From: Selenomonas ruminantium subsp. lactilytica TAM6421
GTDB taxonomy: Bacteria > Bacillota > Negativicutes > Selenomonadales > Selenomonadaceae
Assembly (NCBI RefSeq): GCF_000284095.1
Contig: NC_017068.1
Span: 620,001 to 684,000 of the forward strand
Reading direction: 5' to 3'
DNA: 64,000 nucleotides
Shown: piece after piece, positions 45,088 through 54,799 of the stretch
Position numbering within the stretch: position 1 is the stretch's first letter
Layout of the letters: each line of letters opens with the position of its first letter
The notes under the pieces: model-generated
What the model was told of the DNA's origin: nothing
Database searches by the model: none
The model's input: only the letters and a program-made list of their open reading frames with translations
Position numbers and translations under genes: made by a program

Positions 45088-45954
45088 TTAGTGAAGCTGT
45101 TGGGCTAGTTCGGCGATTTTTTCTGGACTCAGATTGGTGTAGGTAACGATTTTTTCAATCGGTTCGTTACAACTTAGCATTTTGAGTGCGGTATCAGTGG
45201 CCATCTCATTGCGTCCTTCAATACGGCCATCGGCTTTCATGGCTGCACCATAATCGTGTTCGTTCCACTGTATGCTGTACATATCAAAAACCTCCTCGTA
45301 GTGTTCGAGTAGAAAATCTTTCATTATGTTGTGGTTAATGCAGAAATCTGTGGTTTGTTGAATCGCCTCTTTTAAGGGGAGGCCGCTTGCCTTTAACACT
45401 TTAGACTTGTGGACAAAGAAACTGTAATCGCAGATGGGCTTATATTTGAGCAGTTCACTGCGTTTATCCTTGTCTTCATTATAACTGATATTAAGCCTTG
45501 TGACAATGAGCTCCAGCGGAGCTTCGAATGGAATATTTTTTGGAAAGGCTTCTGATAGCCGTAACTTTTGGATAAGTGGCAGGTGGGGATCTGCTAGGCT
45601 GAATTCATAGAATTCTGGAACTGGAAGTGGGATAAGGTGTTCACGATACAAGGCTTTACGCTTGACGCGCTTGTAGTAAAGCATGGCAACATATAGTAGC
45701 ATTCGCAAGGGCATGTTCTCATTCAGGCTGCTCTGATGTTCGGTTAGTACCATGAATCTGTCACCAGCAAGGAAGGAGATGTCGTTCTTCTGACTGCTGA
45801 ACATGATGTTTTTTATGGTGGTGATGGTTATGTCCTTTGGCGCGGTGGGAATGCCTGTGATGCGTTCATGGAAACCGGCTAGGTAGGTTGGTTTTTCAAA
45901 GTATTGGCGAAACAGAGAATCCTTGTAGTTGCGCTTGGGCCGTGAGGCTGTCAT
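45088..45954 (-). CDS. Rpn/PD-(D/E)XK nuclease-family transposase-like protein
   Basis: A 288-residue protein of the recombination-promoting nuclease (Rpn/YhgA-like) group. The N-terminal YKDSLFRQYFEKP and the nuclease core DISFLAGDRFMVLTEHQSS (D-x-E-x-Q pattern, about residues 57-75) are typical. These genes are usually present in many scattered copies and act in RecA-independent recombination. AAGGAAGCG precedes the ATG. It lies downstream of, and on the same strand as, the IS256 element, marking a mobile junction. Confidence 0.82.
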   Translation of the reverse strand: MTASRPKRNYKDSLFRQYFEKPTYLAGFHERITGIPTAPKDITITTIKNIMFSSQKNDISFLAGDRFMVLTEHQSSLNENMPLRMLLYVAMLYYKRVKRKALYREHLIPLPVPEFYEFSLADPHLPLIQKLRLSEAFPKNIPFEAPLELIVTRLNISYNEDKDKRSELLKYKPICDYSFFVHKSKVLKASGLPLKEAIQQTTDFCINHNIMKDFLLEHYEEVFDMYSIQWNEHDYGAAMKADGRIEGRNEMATDTALKMLSCNEPIEKIVTYTNLSPEKIAELAQQLH

Positions 45955-45999
45955 AAAGGTCGCTTCCTTTCAAGACGATAAATAACAACTAAATACATA

Positions 46000-46029
46000 T
46001 TAACATAAAACAATAACAATATCTATAAT
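46000..46029 (+). promoter_or_regulatory. Promoter before galE
   Basis: TTAACA (46000-46005), an 18-bp spacer and TATAAT (46024-46029) in the A+T-rich gap between the divergent Rpn-type gene and galE. It would transcribe galE and the Wza-like gene independently of the main polysaccharide operon. Confidence 0.6.
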
Positions 46030-46117
46030 TTACATTATAGGTGCTTTCAATGTGGATGAATAAATTAAAAATAGCAAGACTAGATATCATGTTATACAAA
46101 TAAACAGGTGATGAACA

Positions 46118-47134
46118 ATGAATATTTTACTTACAGGTGGAGCTGGTTTTATCGGTTCCCACACAATAATTGAACTGCTGCATGCGGGCCATAGCGTATG
46201 TGTGGTGGATAATTTTGTTAATTCTTCTGCCGAAGCGATGCGGCGGGTGGAAAAAATCACGGGCGTTTCCATTCCTTTTTATCAGGTGGATATCAGGGAT
46301 CATGATGCTCTGTCTGCGGTTCTCGATCAGCATCCCGTTGACTGTTGCATTCATTTTGCCGGTTTGAAGGCTGTTGGCGAGTCTGTCTCCTTGCCTTTGG
46401 AGTATTACGAGAACAATATTAGCGGGACTTTGATGCTGGTGAATGTGCTGCGGAAGCATGGCTGCAGAAATATCATTTTTTCGTCTTCTGCCACTGTGTA
46501 TGGAGATCCAGCGGTGATTCCCATTACGGAGGATGTTTCTAAGGGAAAGTGTACGAATCCTTACGGCTGGACGAAATGGATGATTGAACAGATCCTGACG
46601 GATCTGCATACAGCTGACCCGTCCTGGAATGTGGTGCTGTTGCGGTATTTCAATCCAATTGGTGCGCATCCTTCCGGGCTGATTGGTGAAAATCCCAATG
46701 GTGTACCGAACAATCTGATGCCTTATATTACGCAGGTGGCTGCAGGGAAACTGGAATGCCTGCATGTTTTTGGCAATGATTATGACACGCCGGATGGAAC
46801 CGGGGTGCGGGATTATATTCATGTGGTGGATCTGGCCCGTGGCCATGTTGCTGCCTTGCAGGCTGTGGAAAAGAATGTCGGTGTTGAGATTTACAATATT
46901 GGCACGGGGAAAGGGTATAGCGTTTTGGAAATCGTTAAGGCCTTTGAGAATGCCACGGGAATTGAAATTCCTTATGTTATTGATCCGCGGCGCCCTGGCG
47001 ATATTGGGACGTGTTATTCTGCACCAGGAAAAGCTCTGGCAGAACTGGGCTGGAAAGCCGAGTTCGACATCGAAGATATGTGTCGTGATTCATGGAACTG
47101 GCAGAAAAAGAATCCTAATGGGTATGTCGGATAA
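46118..47134 (+). CDS. galE: UDP-glucose 4-epimerase
   Basis: Interconverts UDP-glucose and UDP-galactose (or the N-acetyl forms). The 338-residue enzyme has NILLTGGAGFIGSHTIIEL, SSSATVYGD, the catalytic Tyr/Lys in TNPYGWTKWMIEQ (Y-G-W-T-K) and RYFNPIGAHPSGLIGE, and has the canonical length. It is separated from the main operon by the mobile elements and has its own promoter. The following gene is a polysaccharide exporter. Confidence 0.95.
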   Translation: MNILLTGGAGFIGSHTIIELLHAGHSVCVVDNFVNSSAEAMRRVEKITGVSIPFYQVDIRDHDALSAVLDQHPVDCCIHFAGLKAVGESVSLPLEYYENNISGTLMLVNVLRKHGCRNIIFSSSATVYGDPAVIPITEDVSKGKCTNPYGWTKWMIEQILTDLHTADPSWNVVLLRYFNPIGAHPSGLIGENPNGVPNNLMPYITQVAAGKLECLHVFGNDYDTPDGTGVRDYIHVVDLARGHVAALQAVEKNVGVEIYNIGTGKGYSVLEIVKAFENATGIEIPYVIDPRRPGDIGTCYSAPGKALAELGWKAEFDIEDMCRDSWNWQKKNPNGYVG

Positions 47135-47162
47135 AAATAAACGAAAAAGGAGTGTTTTTATT

Positions 47163-47957
47163 ATGAAAAAAAGCATTATCTGCAGCTTGCTGGCTGCAGT
47201 GGCTCTTTTAGCACATGCACCTGCTGATGCGGCTGCTGCCAATGCTGGAGCCAACATGGTGGAAGTGCCTGCTACAGAGGCTGTCCAGCCCGTGGTCAAT
47301 GGCTATGTGGAAGCCCATAATATCTTTAAAACGGCCAGCCTGCATCGTGACCAGCTGACCAGTGAATATCGTCTGACCAAGTATGATGTGATTCAGCTGA
47401 GCATTTTGGGCTTTCCCAATGGCATCGGCTATAGCACCGGTTCTACGGACAGCAGTGGCGATGTGGTGGCCATCGGCCCGGATGGATATGCAACCCTTCC
47501 CTATGTGGGCGGGGTAAAACTGGCCGGTCTGACCTTGGAGGAAGCCGGCGAAGTCATCAAGGAAAAATTGTCCCGTTACATTAAGATTCCCAGCATCGTG
47601 GTTTCCATGAAAAGCTATGGCCCCCGCAAGGTTTATGTGATGGGGGAAGTGGGCAGCCCGGGCATCAAGAACATGAATATCGATAATCTCAGTGCCTATG
47701 CCGCCATCACTTCGGCCGGTGGTTTTACTAGTCGCGGCCGCAGTACTCGTGTACAGGTGATCCGTGTCATTGATAACACCATGTATTACCGTCAGCTGAA
47801 TATGAAGGCTTTTATCAGACACCATGACCTTACCCAGAATGTGGCTTTGCAGGACGGCGATATCGTCTATGTTCCAAAATCCAATGGCATCAAGTGGAAA
47901 GAGGATATCCTGCCCTTCTTCCAGGCTTATACTTACTATAAAGCGATTGTAGATTAA
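47163..47957 (+). CDS. Wza-like polysaccharide export protein (SLBB domains)
   Basis: A 264-residue secreted protein: signal peptide at about 1-23 (MKKSIICSLLAAVALLAHAP), the polysaccharide export (Poly_export) domain with LTSEYRLTKYDVIQLSILG and VVAIGPDGYATLPYVGGVKLAG, and an SLBB domain with GPRKVYVMGEVGSPGI. It should form the outer-membrane or periplasmic exit for the polymer, in line with a diderm envelope. No lipobox cysteine is seen, unlike enterobacterial Wza. AAGGAG precedes the ATG. An in-frame upstream start within galE is rejected. Confidence 0.88.
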   Translation: MKKSIICSLLAAVALLAHAPADAAAANAGANMVEVPATEAVQPVVNGYVEAHNIFKTASLHRDQLTSEYRLTKYDVIQLSILGFPNGIGYSTGSTDSSGDVVAIGPDGYATLPYVGGVKLAGLTLEEAGEVIKEKLSRYIKIPSIVVSMKSYGPRKVYVMGEVGSPGIKNMNIDNLSAYAAITSAGGFTSRGRSTRVQVIRVIDNTMYYRQLNMKAFIRHHDLTQNVALQDGDIVYVPKSNGIKWKEDILPFFQAYTYYKAIVD

Positions 47958-47982
47958 TATCTGCAAAACTGGAAAATTATCC

Positions 47983-48020
47983 AGCCGGGAGCACAAAACT
48001 TTTGTGTTCCCGGCTGTTTT
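47983..48020 (+). terminator. Terminator of the polysaccharide island
   Basis: A 16-bp stem (CAGCCGGGAGCACAAA with TTTGTGTTCCCGGCTG, one G-U pair) followed by TTTT. It closes the polysaccharide region; its 3' arm contains the -35 of the pyrH promoter. Confidence 0.85.
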
Positions 48021-48030
48021 CATGTATAAT
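48002..48030 (+). promoter_or_regulatory. Promoter of the pyrH operon
   Basis: TTGTGT (48002-48007) within the terminator arm, 17-bp spacer and perfect TATAAT (48025-48030), about 60 bp before the pyrH start. Confidence 0.65.
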
Positions 48031-48034
48031 ATAA

Positions 48035-48813
<779 letters not shown>

Positions 48814-48814
<1 letters not shown>

Positions 48815-49371
48815 TGGTAAAAGATATTCTTAGCTCTCATGAAGAGCGTATGCAGAAATCCATCGACGCTCTGAAACGTGAGTTCGGCTCCCTGCGGGCT
48901 GGCCGTGCTACGCCGTCCCTGCTGGACAAGGTGATGGTTGACTATTACGGTACGCCGACGCCGGTGAACCAGATTGCGAAGGTTGCTGTTCCGGAACCCC
49001 GTATGATCATGATCCAGCCCTATGAAAAATCCATGCTCCATGAGGTGGAAGTGGCTATCATGAAGTCGGATCTTGGTTTATCCCCGAACTCCGATGGCAC
49101 GGCTATCCGTCTGGCTATCCCTGCCCTGACGCAGGAGCGCCGCCAGGAACTGGTGAAGACCGTCAACAAGAAGGCTGAGGAAGCTAAAGTCGCAATCCGC
49201 AATATTCGCCGTGACGGCAACGATGCCATCAAGAAGCTGGAAAAAGGCAAGGAAATCACGGAAGACGAGTCCAAAAAGGCTCAGGAATCCATGCAGAAGC
49301 TGGCTGACAAATATGTCAAAGTGGTAGATACTGCCCGTGCCGGCAAGGAAAAGGAAGTAATGGAAGTCTGA
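48814..49371 (+). CDS. frr: Ribosome recycling factor
   Basis: Releases ribosomes from mRNA after termination, with EF-G. The 185-residue protein has the family's SLRAGRATPSLLDKVMVDYYG and RRDGNDAIKKLEKGKEITED, and the usual length. It overlaps pyrH upstream and the small gene downstream (TGATG), indicating translational coupling. Confidence 0.97.
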
Positions 49372-49583
49372 TGGACTTGGATGTGATGGCACTTCCTTGG
49401 GAAGTGGCAAAGGAGCGGCTTAAGGCTGCAGGCATTTCCTATACGAGCGAGCTAGCAAAGCCCACGCGGGATTTTTTCCCTGTGGATGATACTAGATTAT
49501 ATGTTATCCGCCAGCGTGAGACAGCAGACGGCAAGCTGCTTCTGACATTGGCGGCCAAACAAATGCCTTTGAAGGAGGTGTAA
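49371..49583 (+). CDS. Small protein of the frr-uppS region, function unknown
   Basis: A 70-residue soluble protein whose ATG overlaps the frr stop. The sequence (MALPWEVAKERLKAAGISY, TRDFFPVDDTRLYVIRQRE) suggests a small alpha/beta domain without metal-binding cysteines or membrane segments. I do not recognise the family. The overlap with frr and the close ferredoxin gene (AAGGAGG within its 3' end) show it is a real operon member. Confidence 0.75.
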   Translation: MDLDVMALPWEVAKERLKAAGISYTSELAKPTRDFFPVDDTRLYVIRQRETADGKLLLTLAAKQMPLKEV

Positions 49584-49586
49584 TAC

Positions 49587-49757
49587 ATGGCTTACAAAAT
49601 TGGTGAGGATTGCATTTCTTGCGGTTCCTGCGCTGCTACTTGCCCGGTAGAGGCAATCAGCGAGGGTGCAGAACGTTATGAAATCGACCCGGATAAGTGC
49701 GTAGAGTGCGGCGCTTGCGCTGCTGGCTGCCCGGTATCTGCTATCGAGGCTCCCTGA
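49587..49757 (+). CDS. 2[4Fe-4S] ferredoxin
   Basis: A 56-residue clostridial-type ferredoxin with two cluster motifs, CISCGSCAATCP and CVECGACAAGCP, each supplying four cysteines. AAGGAGG stands 7 bp before the ATG. It carries electrons in the cytoplasm; the MEP-pathway enzyme IspG, encoded 4 kb downstream, needs a reduced ferredoxin or flavodoxin, so it is a plausible donor, though this is inference. A terminator follows directly. Confidence 0.95.
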   Translation: MAYKIGEDCISCGSCAATCPVEAISEGAERYEIDPDKCVECGACAAGCPVSAIEAP

Positions 49758-49767
49758 CGCGACTTTG

Positions 49768-49806
49768 CAAGCCCCTCTGGTGCTTTAGGCAGAGGGGCTT
49801 GTTTTT
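49768..49806 (+). terminator. Terminator after the ferredoxin gene
   Basis: A perfect 12-bp stem (CAAGCCCCTCTG with CAGAGGGGCTTG) around a 10-base loop, followed by TTTTT. It separates pyrH-frr-ferredoxin from uppS onward. Confidence 0.92.
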
Positions 49807-49842
49807 GCATTATGAGGTAAATTTCCTAGTGAGGGATTATAT

Positions 49843-50652
49843 ATGCTGAAGAAAATATTGGGAAAAGCGGTTACGACTCTGGCGGGCCGTGATGATTTCG
49901 CTATCCCGGAGCATGATTCGCCGCTGTTCAAGGAAATTGACTGGGAACGGCTTCCCCGTCATGTGGCGGTGATCATGGATGGCAATGGCCGCTGGGCCAA
50001 GGGGCAGGGGATGCTGCGTACTGCCGGTCACAGCGCTGGTGTCAAGACACTCAAGAATATCCTCAAGACGGCTATCGGCCTGGAACTGGACGCTCTGACT
50101 GTGTATGCTTTTTCCACGGAGAACTGGAAGCGGCCGGAGTCGGAAGTCGATTTCCTGATGAATCTTTTCTCCGAATACTTGAAAAAGGAATTGCAGGAAA
50201 TGCACGAGGATAATGTGCAGATCCATTTTATTGGCCGTCTGGATGGGCTGCCGGATTCCCTGCAGAAACAGATGCGGGAAGCGGAAGAGCTCATGAAGAA
50301 CAACACCGGCGTCAAGTTCAATGTTGCAGCCAACTATGGCGGGCAGGATGAATTGGTGCGGGCAGTGCAGAAGCTTGCCGGCGATGTGCAAAATGGCAAG
50401 TTAAGCCCGGCTGATATTGATGAGGCACTGATTGAGAACAGCCTGGATACGGTGGGGAATCTGCCGGTGGATCTGATGATCCGCACCAGCGGGGACAAGC
50501 GTCTGTCCAACTTCCTGTTGTGGCAGGCAGCCTATGCGGAATTCTATTTCACGGATGTGCCCTGGCCGGAGTTCTCGCCAGAGTGCTTTGTGGATGCCAT
50601 GAAGGATTTTGCCAGCCGTGACCGTCGTTTTGGCGGCCTGGTTAATAAATAA
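49843..50652 (+). CDS. uppS: Isoprenyl (undecaprenyl) diphosphate synthase
   Basis: Builds the C55 carrier lipid precursor for peptidoglycan and surface polysaccharides. The 269-residue cis-prenyltransferase has HVAVIMDGNGRWAKGQG, TVYAFSTENWKRP and DLMIRTSGDKRLSNFLLWQ. A roughly 30-residue N-terminal extension precedes the core. The ATG follows GTGAGG. It provides the carrier used by the sugar transferase at 25529. The cdsA gene follows 15 bp later. Confidence 0.96.
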   Translation: MLKKILGKAVTTLAGRDDFAIPEHDSPLFKEIDWERLPRHVAVIMDGNGRWAKGQGMLRTAGHSAGVKTLKNILKTAIGLELDALTVYAFSTENWKRPESEVDFLMNLFSEYLKKELQEMHEDNVQIHFIGRLDGLPDSLQKQMREAEELMKNNTGVKFNVAANYGGQDELVRAVQKLAGDVQNGKLSPADIDEALIENSLDTVGNLPVDLMIRTSGDKRLSNFLLWQAAYAEFYFTDVPWPEFSPECFVDAMKDFASRDRRFGGLVNK

Positions 50653-50667
50653 TAGGAGCGTTGCTTT

Positions 50668-51495
50668 TTGTTACTACGAATTATAACCGGAATAATCGGC
50701 ATTGCTGCCGCCGCCTTCGTGATTCAGACCGGGGGCGTGGTCTTTGCCGGTTTTACTCTTTTATTGATGCTTTTGGCCTGGTTTGAATATGCCCGGGCTT
50801 TTTCTGAGCGGGGCATGGGACTGTCCCTGGTTACGGGTTTCATCGCCCTGGGGCTGATGTGGTATGCGGCCTGGCAGAAGCCGGAGTTTCTGGCAATGGC
50901 CTGCCCGCTGATCATTATGGTGACTTTGCTGGAAAGCGTGCTTTTGCGTGCCTCCACGGGCATCATGGATGCTTTGGCCTCTGGGGCGGGGCTTATCTAT
51001 ATTGGGTTCCCGTTCACCTGTTTGCTGCTGTTGCGCAATTTCCTGCCGGATACGGTGTTCACGACGGAAATCGGCAATTTCACCTTTGGCAATGCCTTTG
51101 TCTGGATTATGTTCATCGGCACTTGGGCCAGCGATACCTTTGCTTACTTTACGGGTACGGCGATCGGCAGGCATAAGCTCTGTCCGTCCATCAGTCCTAA
51201 CAAGACCATTGAGGGCTTTATGGGCTCTTTGGTCGGTACCACGGCAGTGGTGGCGGGACTGGGTTATTTCCTGAACCTGCCGTTACAGGCGATGGCTATC
51301 TTAGGCCTCGCGATTGCCATTCTGGCGACGTTGGGGGACTTGGTGGAATCCGTGGCCAAACGCTATGTGGGCATCAAGGATTCCGGCAATATCATTCCGG
51401 GACACGGTGGTGTCTGGGATCGATTTGACAGCGTGCTCTTTACGGCACCGCTGGTTTACTATTTTGTCCAGTTTGTGAATCTCTTGGGCAAGTAA
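50668..51495 (+). CDS. cdsA: Phosphatidate cytidylyltransferase
   Basis: Makes CDP-diacylglycerol for phospholipid synthesis. The 275-residue polytopic membrane protein ends with the CDP-alcohol signature (ATLGDLVESVAKRYVGIKDS, then IIPGHGGVWDRFDSVLF). The TTG start is 9 bp after TAGGAG. The gene order uppS-cdsA-dxr is conserved in Firmicutes. Confidence 0.95.
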   Translation: MLLRIITGIIGIAAAAFVIQTGGVVFAGFTLLLMLLAWFEYARAFSERGMGLSLVTGFIALGLMWYAAWQKPEFLAMACPLIIMVTLLESVLLRASTGIMDALASGAGLIYIGFPFTCLLLLRNFLPDTVFTTEIGNFTFGNAFVWIMFIGTWASDTFAYFTGTAIGRHKLCPSISPNKTIEGFMGSLVGTTAVVAGLGYFLNLPLQAMAILGLAIAILATLGDLVESVAKRYVGIKDSGNIIPGHGGVWDRFDSVLFTAPLVYYFVQFVNLLGK

Positions 51496-51507
51496 GGAGA
51501 TTTGACG

Positions 51508-52659
51508 ATGAAGAATATTGCAGTATTGGGTTCCACTGGTTCTATTGGTACGCAGACCTTGGAAGTGGTGCGCAGGAATCCTGAGCTTTTCCATATCAGT
51601 GTGTTGGCGGCCAATTCCCGTGATGAACTCTTTGAGCAGCAGATTCGAGAGTTCGAGCCGGAACTGGCGGTATTGGCTGATGAAACTGCCTATAACCGCC
51701 TCAAGAGTCGTTACAGTGGCAAAACACAGCTGGCCGGCGGCCGTCAGGCCTTTATTGATGCGGCAGCTTTTGACGGCGTGGACACCGTGGTTACCTCCAT
51801 GATGGGCTTTGCCGGTTTGGAACCCACCATGAAGGCTTTGGATGCGAAGAAGAACATCGCCCTGGCCAATAAGGAAACCCTGGTGGTGGCTGGTGAGATC
51901 GTCACCCGCCGCGCCAAGGAGCAGGGCGTCAAGATCCTGCCTGTAGACAGTGAGCATTGTGCCTTCTTCCAGTGCCTGCAGGGCGAGAAGATGAAGAGCA
52001 TCGAAAAGCTGCTGCTGACCTGTTCCGGCGGCCCCTTCCGTGGCAAGAAGCGGGAAGAGCTCTTAGAGGCCACCAAGGCACAAGTTTTGGCCCATCCCAC
52101 CTGGAATATGGGTCAGAAGATCACGGTGGATTCGGCCAGCCTGGTGAATAAGGGCCTCGAAGTCATTGAAGCCAAGTGGCTTTATGATGTAAGTTACGAT
52201 CAGATTCAGGTGGTTGTCCATCCCCAGAGCATCGTGCATTCCATGGTGCAGTTCCGGGATGGGGCTGTGATTGCCCAGTTGGGTTCCACGGATATGAAGC
52301 TGCCCATTCAGTATGCCTTGACCTATCCTGACCGTGTGCAGTCGGAATTTGACCGTCTGGATTTCTGGCAGATGCAGGATTTGACATTCAGTAAGCCTGA
52401 CACGGATACCTTCAAGGGGTTGAAATTTGCTTACGAGGCCGGGGCTATGGGCGGTTCCATGCCCTGCGTGTTCAATGCGGCCAATGAAGTGGCGGTAGGG
52501 GCATTCCTTAAGGACGAAATCAAGTTCCTGGATATCTATGATATCATCGAAGAAACGATGCTGAAGCGTGAGTGCATTATGGAACCGACACTGGAAGAAC
52601 TCTTTGCGGAAGACCGTTGGGCAAGGGAATTTGCCACGGAAGTTTTACGGAAGAAATAA
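51508..52659 (+). CDS. dxr: 1-deoxy-D-xylulose 5-phosphate reductoisomerase
   Basis: Second enzyme of the MEP isoprenoid pathway, forming 2-C-methyl-D-erythritol 4-phosphate with NADPH. The 383-residue protein has AVLGSTGSIGTQTLEVV, LANKETLVVAGEIV, PVDSEHCAFFQCL and CSGGPFRGK. ATG 51508 is 8 bp after AAGGAG; TTG 51502 is less likely. Confidence 0.96.
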   Translation: MKNIAVLGSTGSIGTQTLEVVRRNPELFHISVLAANSRDELFEQQIREFEPELAVLADETAYNRLKSRYSGKTQLAGGRQAFIDAAAFDGVDTVVTSMMGFAGLEPTMKALDAKKNIALANKETLVVAGEIVTRRAKEQGVKILPVDSEHCAFFQCLQGEKMKSIEKLLLTCSGGPFRGKKREELLEATKAQVLAHPTWNMGQKITVDSASLVNKGLEVIEAKWLYDVSYDQIQVVVHPQSIVHSMVQFRDGAVIAQLGSTDMKLPIQYALTYPDRVQSEFDRLDFWQMQDLTFSKPDTDTFKGLKFAYEAGAMGGSMPCVFNAANEVAVGAFLKDEIKFLDIYDIIEETMLKRECIMEPTLEELFAEDRWAREFATEVLRKK

Positions 52660-52673
52660 AGGACGGTGACACT

Positions 52674-53711
52674 ATGGTATTAACCATTGCAGCGGCTATC
52701 TTTGTTTTTGGTTTATTGGTACTGGTGCATGAGCTGGGGCATTTCATCACCGCCAAGCTTACGGGCATGCGGGTGGATGAATTCGCCATCGGCTTTGGGC
52801 CGAAGCTTATCAGTTTCACCTATGGGGAAACCGTGTATTCTTTGCGGGCGATTCCCTTGGGCGGTTTCAATGATATTGCGGGTATGGACCCCAGCAATAA
52901 TGAAGCGGGCAGCCGGGGCTACTGCGAAAAGCCGGTACTTTCTCGCATGATTGTAATCCTTGCTGGTTCCATTATGAATTTTATCCTGCCCTTGGTGATT
53001 TTCTTTGGCATCTTCTTCTTTGTGGGGGTCAGCACGCCGAGTCCGGAGCCGGTATTTGGCACCGTGATAGAGGGCAAGGCAGCAGCTGAGGCCGGCCTCA
53101 AAGATGGCGACCGGATCATCAGTCTCGATGGCAAGGAAATTGCCAATTGGACGGAGTTTGTCGATCATGTCAAGGACAATGAGGGTACGCCCATAAAGGT
53201 GGTGGCCCAGCGTGGTGAAGAGACCATCGAAACGACCATGACGCCGGTCTATGACTCCCAGGCGAAAAAAGCCATGGTAGGGGTTATGAGTTCTGTGGAT
53301 ACCAGGCATCCGGGACTTTTTGAGGCGGCAGGTCTGGCCGTGCAGAAGACCTATATGATCATTGCCATGATGCTGGATGCTCTGCTGCAGATCGTACTGA
53401 AGCTTTCCGGTTCAGAACTGGCCGGCCCCATTGGCGTGGCTCAGATGGCTGGGGAAGTGGCCCAGATGGGCTTTGTGCCGCTGCTGAATTTCGCGGCGTT
53501 CCTGAGCCTCAACTTGGGCATCGTGAACCTGTTCCCGATTCCGGCACTGGATGGCGGCCATTTCGTGACGCTGTGCGTGGAGGCGGTGCGGGGCAAGCCC
53601 ATGAGCCCCAAGGCTTTGGAGTACACCCAGAAGGTGGGCATCGTATTGCTTATCCTGCTGATGGTTTTAGCAACCAAAAATGACATTGTACGCGTCTTTA
53701 CGGGAGGCTAA
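52674..53711 (+). CDS. rseP: Site-2 protease (RseP/RasP family)
   Basis: An intramembrane zinc metalloprotease that cleaves membrane-anchored regulators and signal peptides. The 345-residue protein has HELGH (zinc site, in LVLVHELGHFITAK), a PDZ domain (about 115-200, with AAAEAGLKDGDRIISLDGK) and the second active-site motif NLFPIPALDGGH. The long in-frame extension from 52572 lies inside dxr and is rejected. It is followed closely by ispG. Confidence 0.94.
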   Translation: MVLTIAAAIFVFGLLVLVHELGHFITAKLTGMRVDEFAIGFGPKLISFTYGETVYSLRAIPLGGFNDIAGMDPSNNEAGSRGYCEKPVLSRMIVILAGSIMNFILPLVIFFGIFFFVGVSTPSPEPVFGTVIEGKAAAEAGLKDGDRIISLDGKEIANWTEFVDHVKDNEGTPIKVVAQRGEETIETTMTPVYDSQAKKAMVGVMSSVDTRHPGLFEAAGLAVQKTYMIIAMMLDALLQIVLKLSGSELAGPIGVAQMAGEVAQMGFVPLLNFAAFLSLNLGIVNLFPIPALDGGHFVTLCVEAVRGKPMSPKALEYTQKVGIVLLILLMVLATKNDIVRVFTGG

Positions 53712-53716
53712 GATAG

Positions 53717-54799
53717 ATGTTTGAACGAAAGAAAACCCGACAGATCCATATTGGAAATGTCGCCATCGGTGGCGGTGCGCCGATTTCCGTGCAGTCTATG
53801 TGCAATACCAAGACCACGGATACCAAGGCTACGGTTTCCCAGATCAAGGCCCTGCAGAATGCTGGCTGCGATATTGTGCGGGTGGCTGTGCCGGATATGG
53901 AGGCGGCCCAGAATCTGGGCAATATCATCCGGGAAATCAATATTCCGTTGGTGGCCGATATCCACTTTGACTATAAGCTGGCTCTCGAAGCCATCAAGCA
54001 GGGAATTTCTGCCCTGCGTTTGAACCCCGGCAATATCGGCGGGGAGGAAAAGGTGCGGGCGGTGGTCAAGGCCGCCAAGGAAGCCCATATCCCCATCCGC
54101 ATCGGCGTCAATGCCGGTTCGCTGGACAAGAAGATCCTGGCCAAGTACGGGGCAGTCACCCCGGAAGCACTGGTGGAATCGGCCCTGCAGCATGTGAAGA
54201 TTTTGGAGGATCTGGATTTCCATGACCTCAAGATTTCTCTCAAGGCCCATGATGTGCCCTTGACGTTGGCGGCTTACCGCCTGATGAGCAAGACGGTGGA
54301 TTATCCCCTGCATCTGGGCATTACAGAAGCCGGTACGGTGAACACGGGCATCATCAAGTCCGCTGTGGGCATCGGCGCACTGCTGGCGGAAGGCATTGGT
54401 GACACCTTCCGCATTTCCCTGACCGGTGATCCGGTGGTGGAAGTCAAGGTGGCCAATGAAATCCTGAAGTCTCTGGGGCTCAAGGAGTACGGGCCCACGC
54501 TGGTGGCCTGCCCCACCTGTGGCCGCACCAGCATCGACCTGCCCGCCATTGCCGCGCAGGTGGAAAAGAAGCTGGAGGGCATCAAAGATCCTATTGATGT
54601 AGCTGTGATGGGCTGTGTGGTCAATGGCCCAGGCGAGGCCCGGGGCGCCGATGTCGGCATTGCCGGCGGCAACGGCGAAGGCCTGATCTTCCGCAAGGGC
54701 GAAATCATCCGCAAAGTGCCGGAAGAGAATTTAGTAGAAGAACTCTTTAAAGAAATCGATGCGATATTGGAGGAACGTAAGAACAATGCGAGCAAGTAA
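53717..54799 (+). CDS. ispG: 4-hydroxy-3-methylbut-2-enyl diphosphate synthase (flavodoxin/ferredoxin-dependent)
   Basis: Penultimate MEP-pathway enzyme. The 360-residue protein has [15 protein letters not shown] at the start, the TIM-barrel core ([14 protein letters not shown]) and the iron-sulfur cluster cysteines in VACPTCGRT and [12 protein letters not shown]. It overlaps proS by 14 bp. Length is normal for the bacterial two-domain form. Confidence 0.96.
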   Translation: MFERKKTRQIHIGNVAIGGGAPISVQSMCNTKTTDTKATVSQIKALQNAGCDIVRVAVPDMEAAQNLGNIIREINIPLVADIHFDYKLALEAIKQGISALRLNPGNIGGEEKVRAVVKAAKEAHIPIRIGVNAGSLDKKILAKYGAVTPEALVESALQHVKILEDLDFHDLKISLKAHDVPLTLAAYRLMSKTVDYPLHLGITEAGTVNTGIIKSAVGIGALLAEGIGDTFRISLTGDPVVEVKVANEILKSLGLKEYGPTLVACPTCGRTSIDLPAIAAQVEKKLEGIKDPIDVAVMGCVVNGPGEARGADVGIAGGNGEGLIFRKGEIIRKVPEENLVEELFKEIDAILEERKNNASK

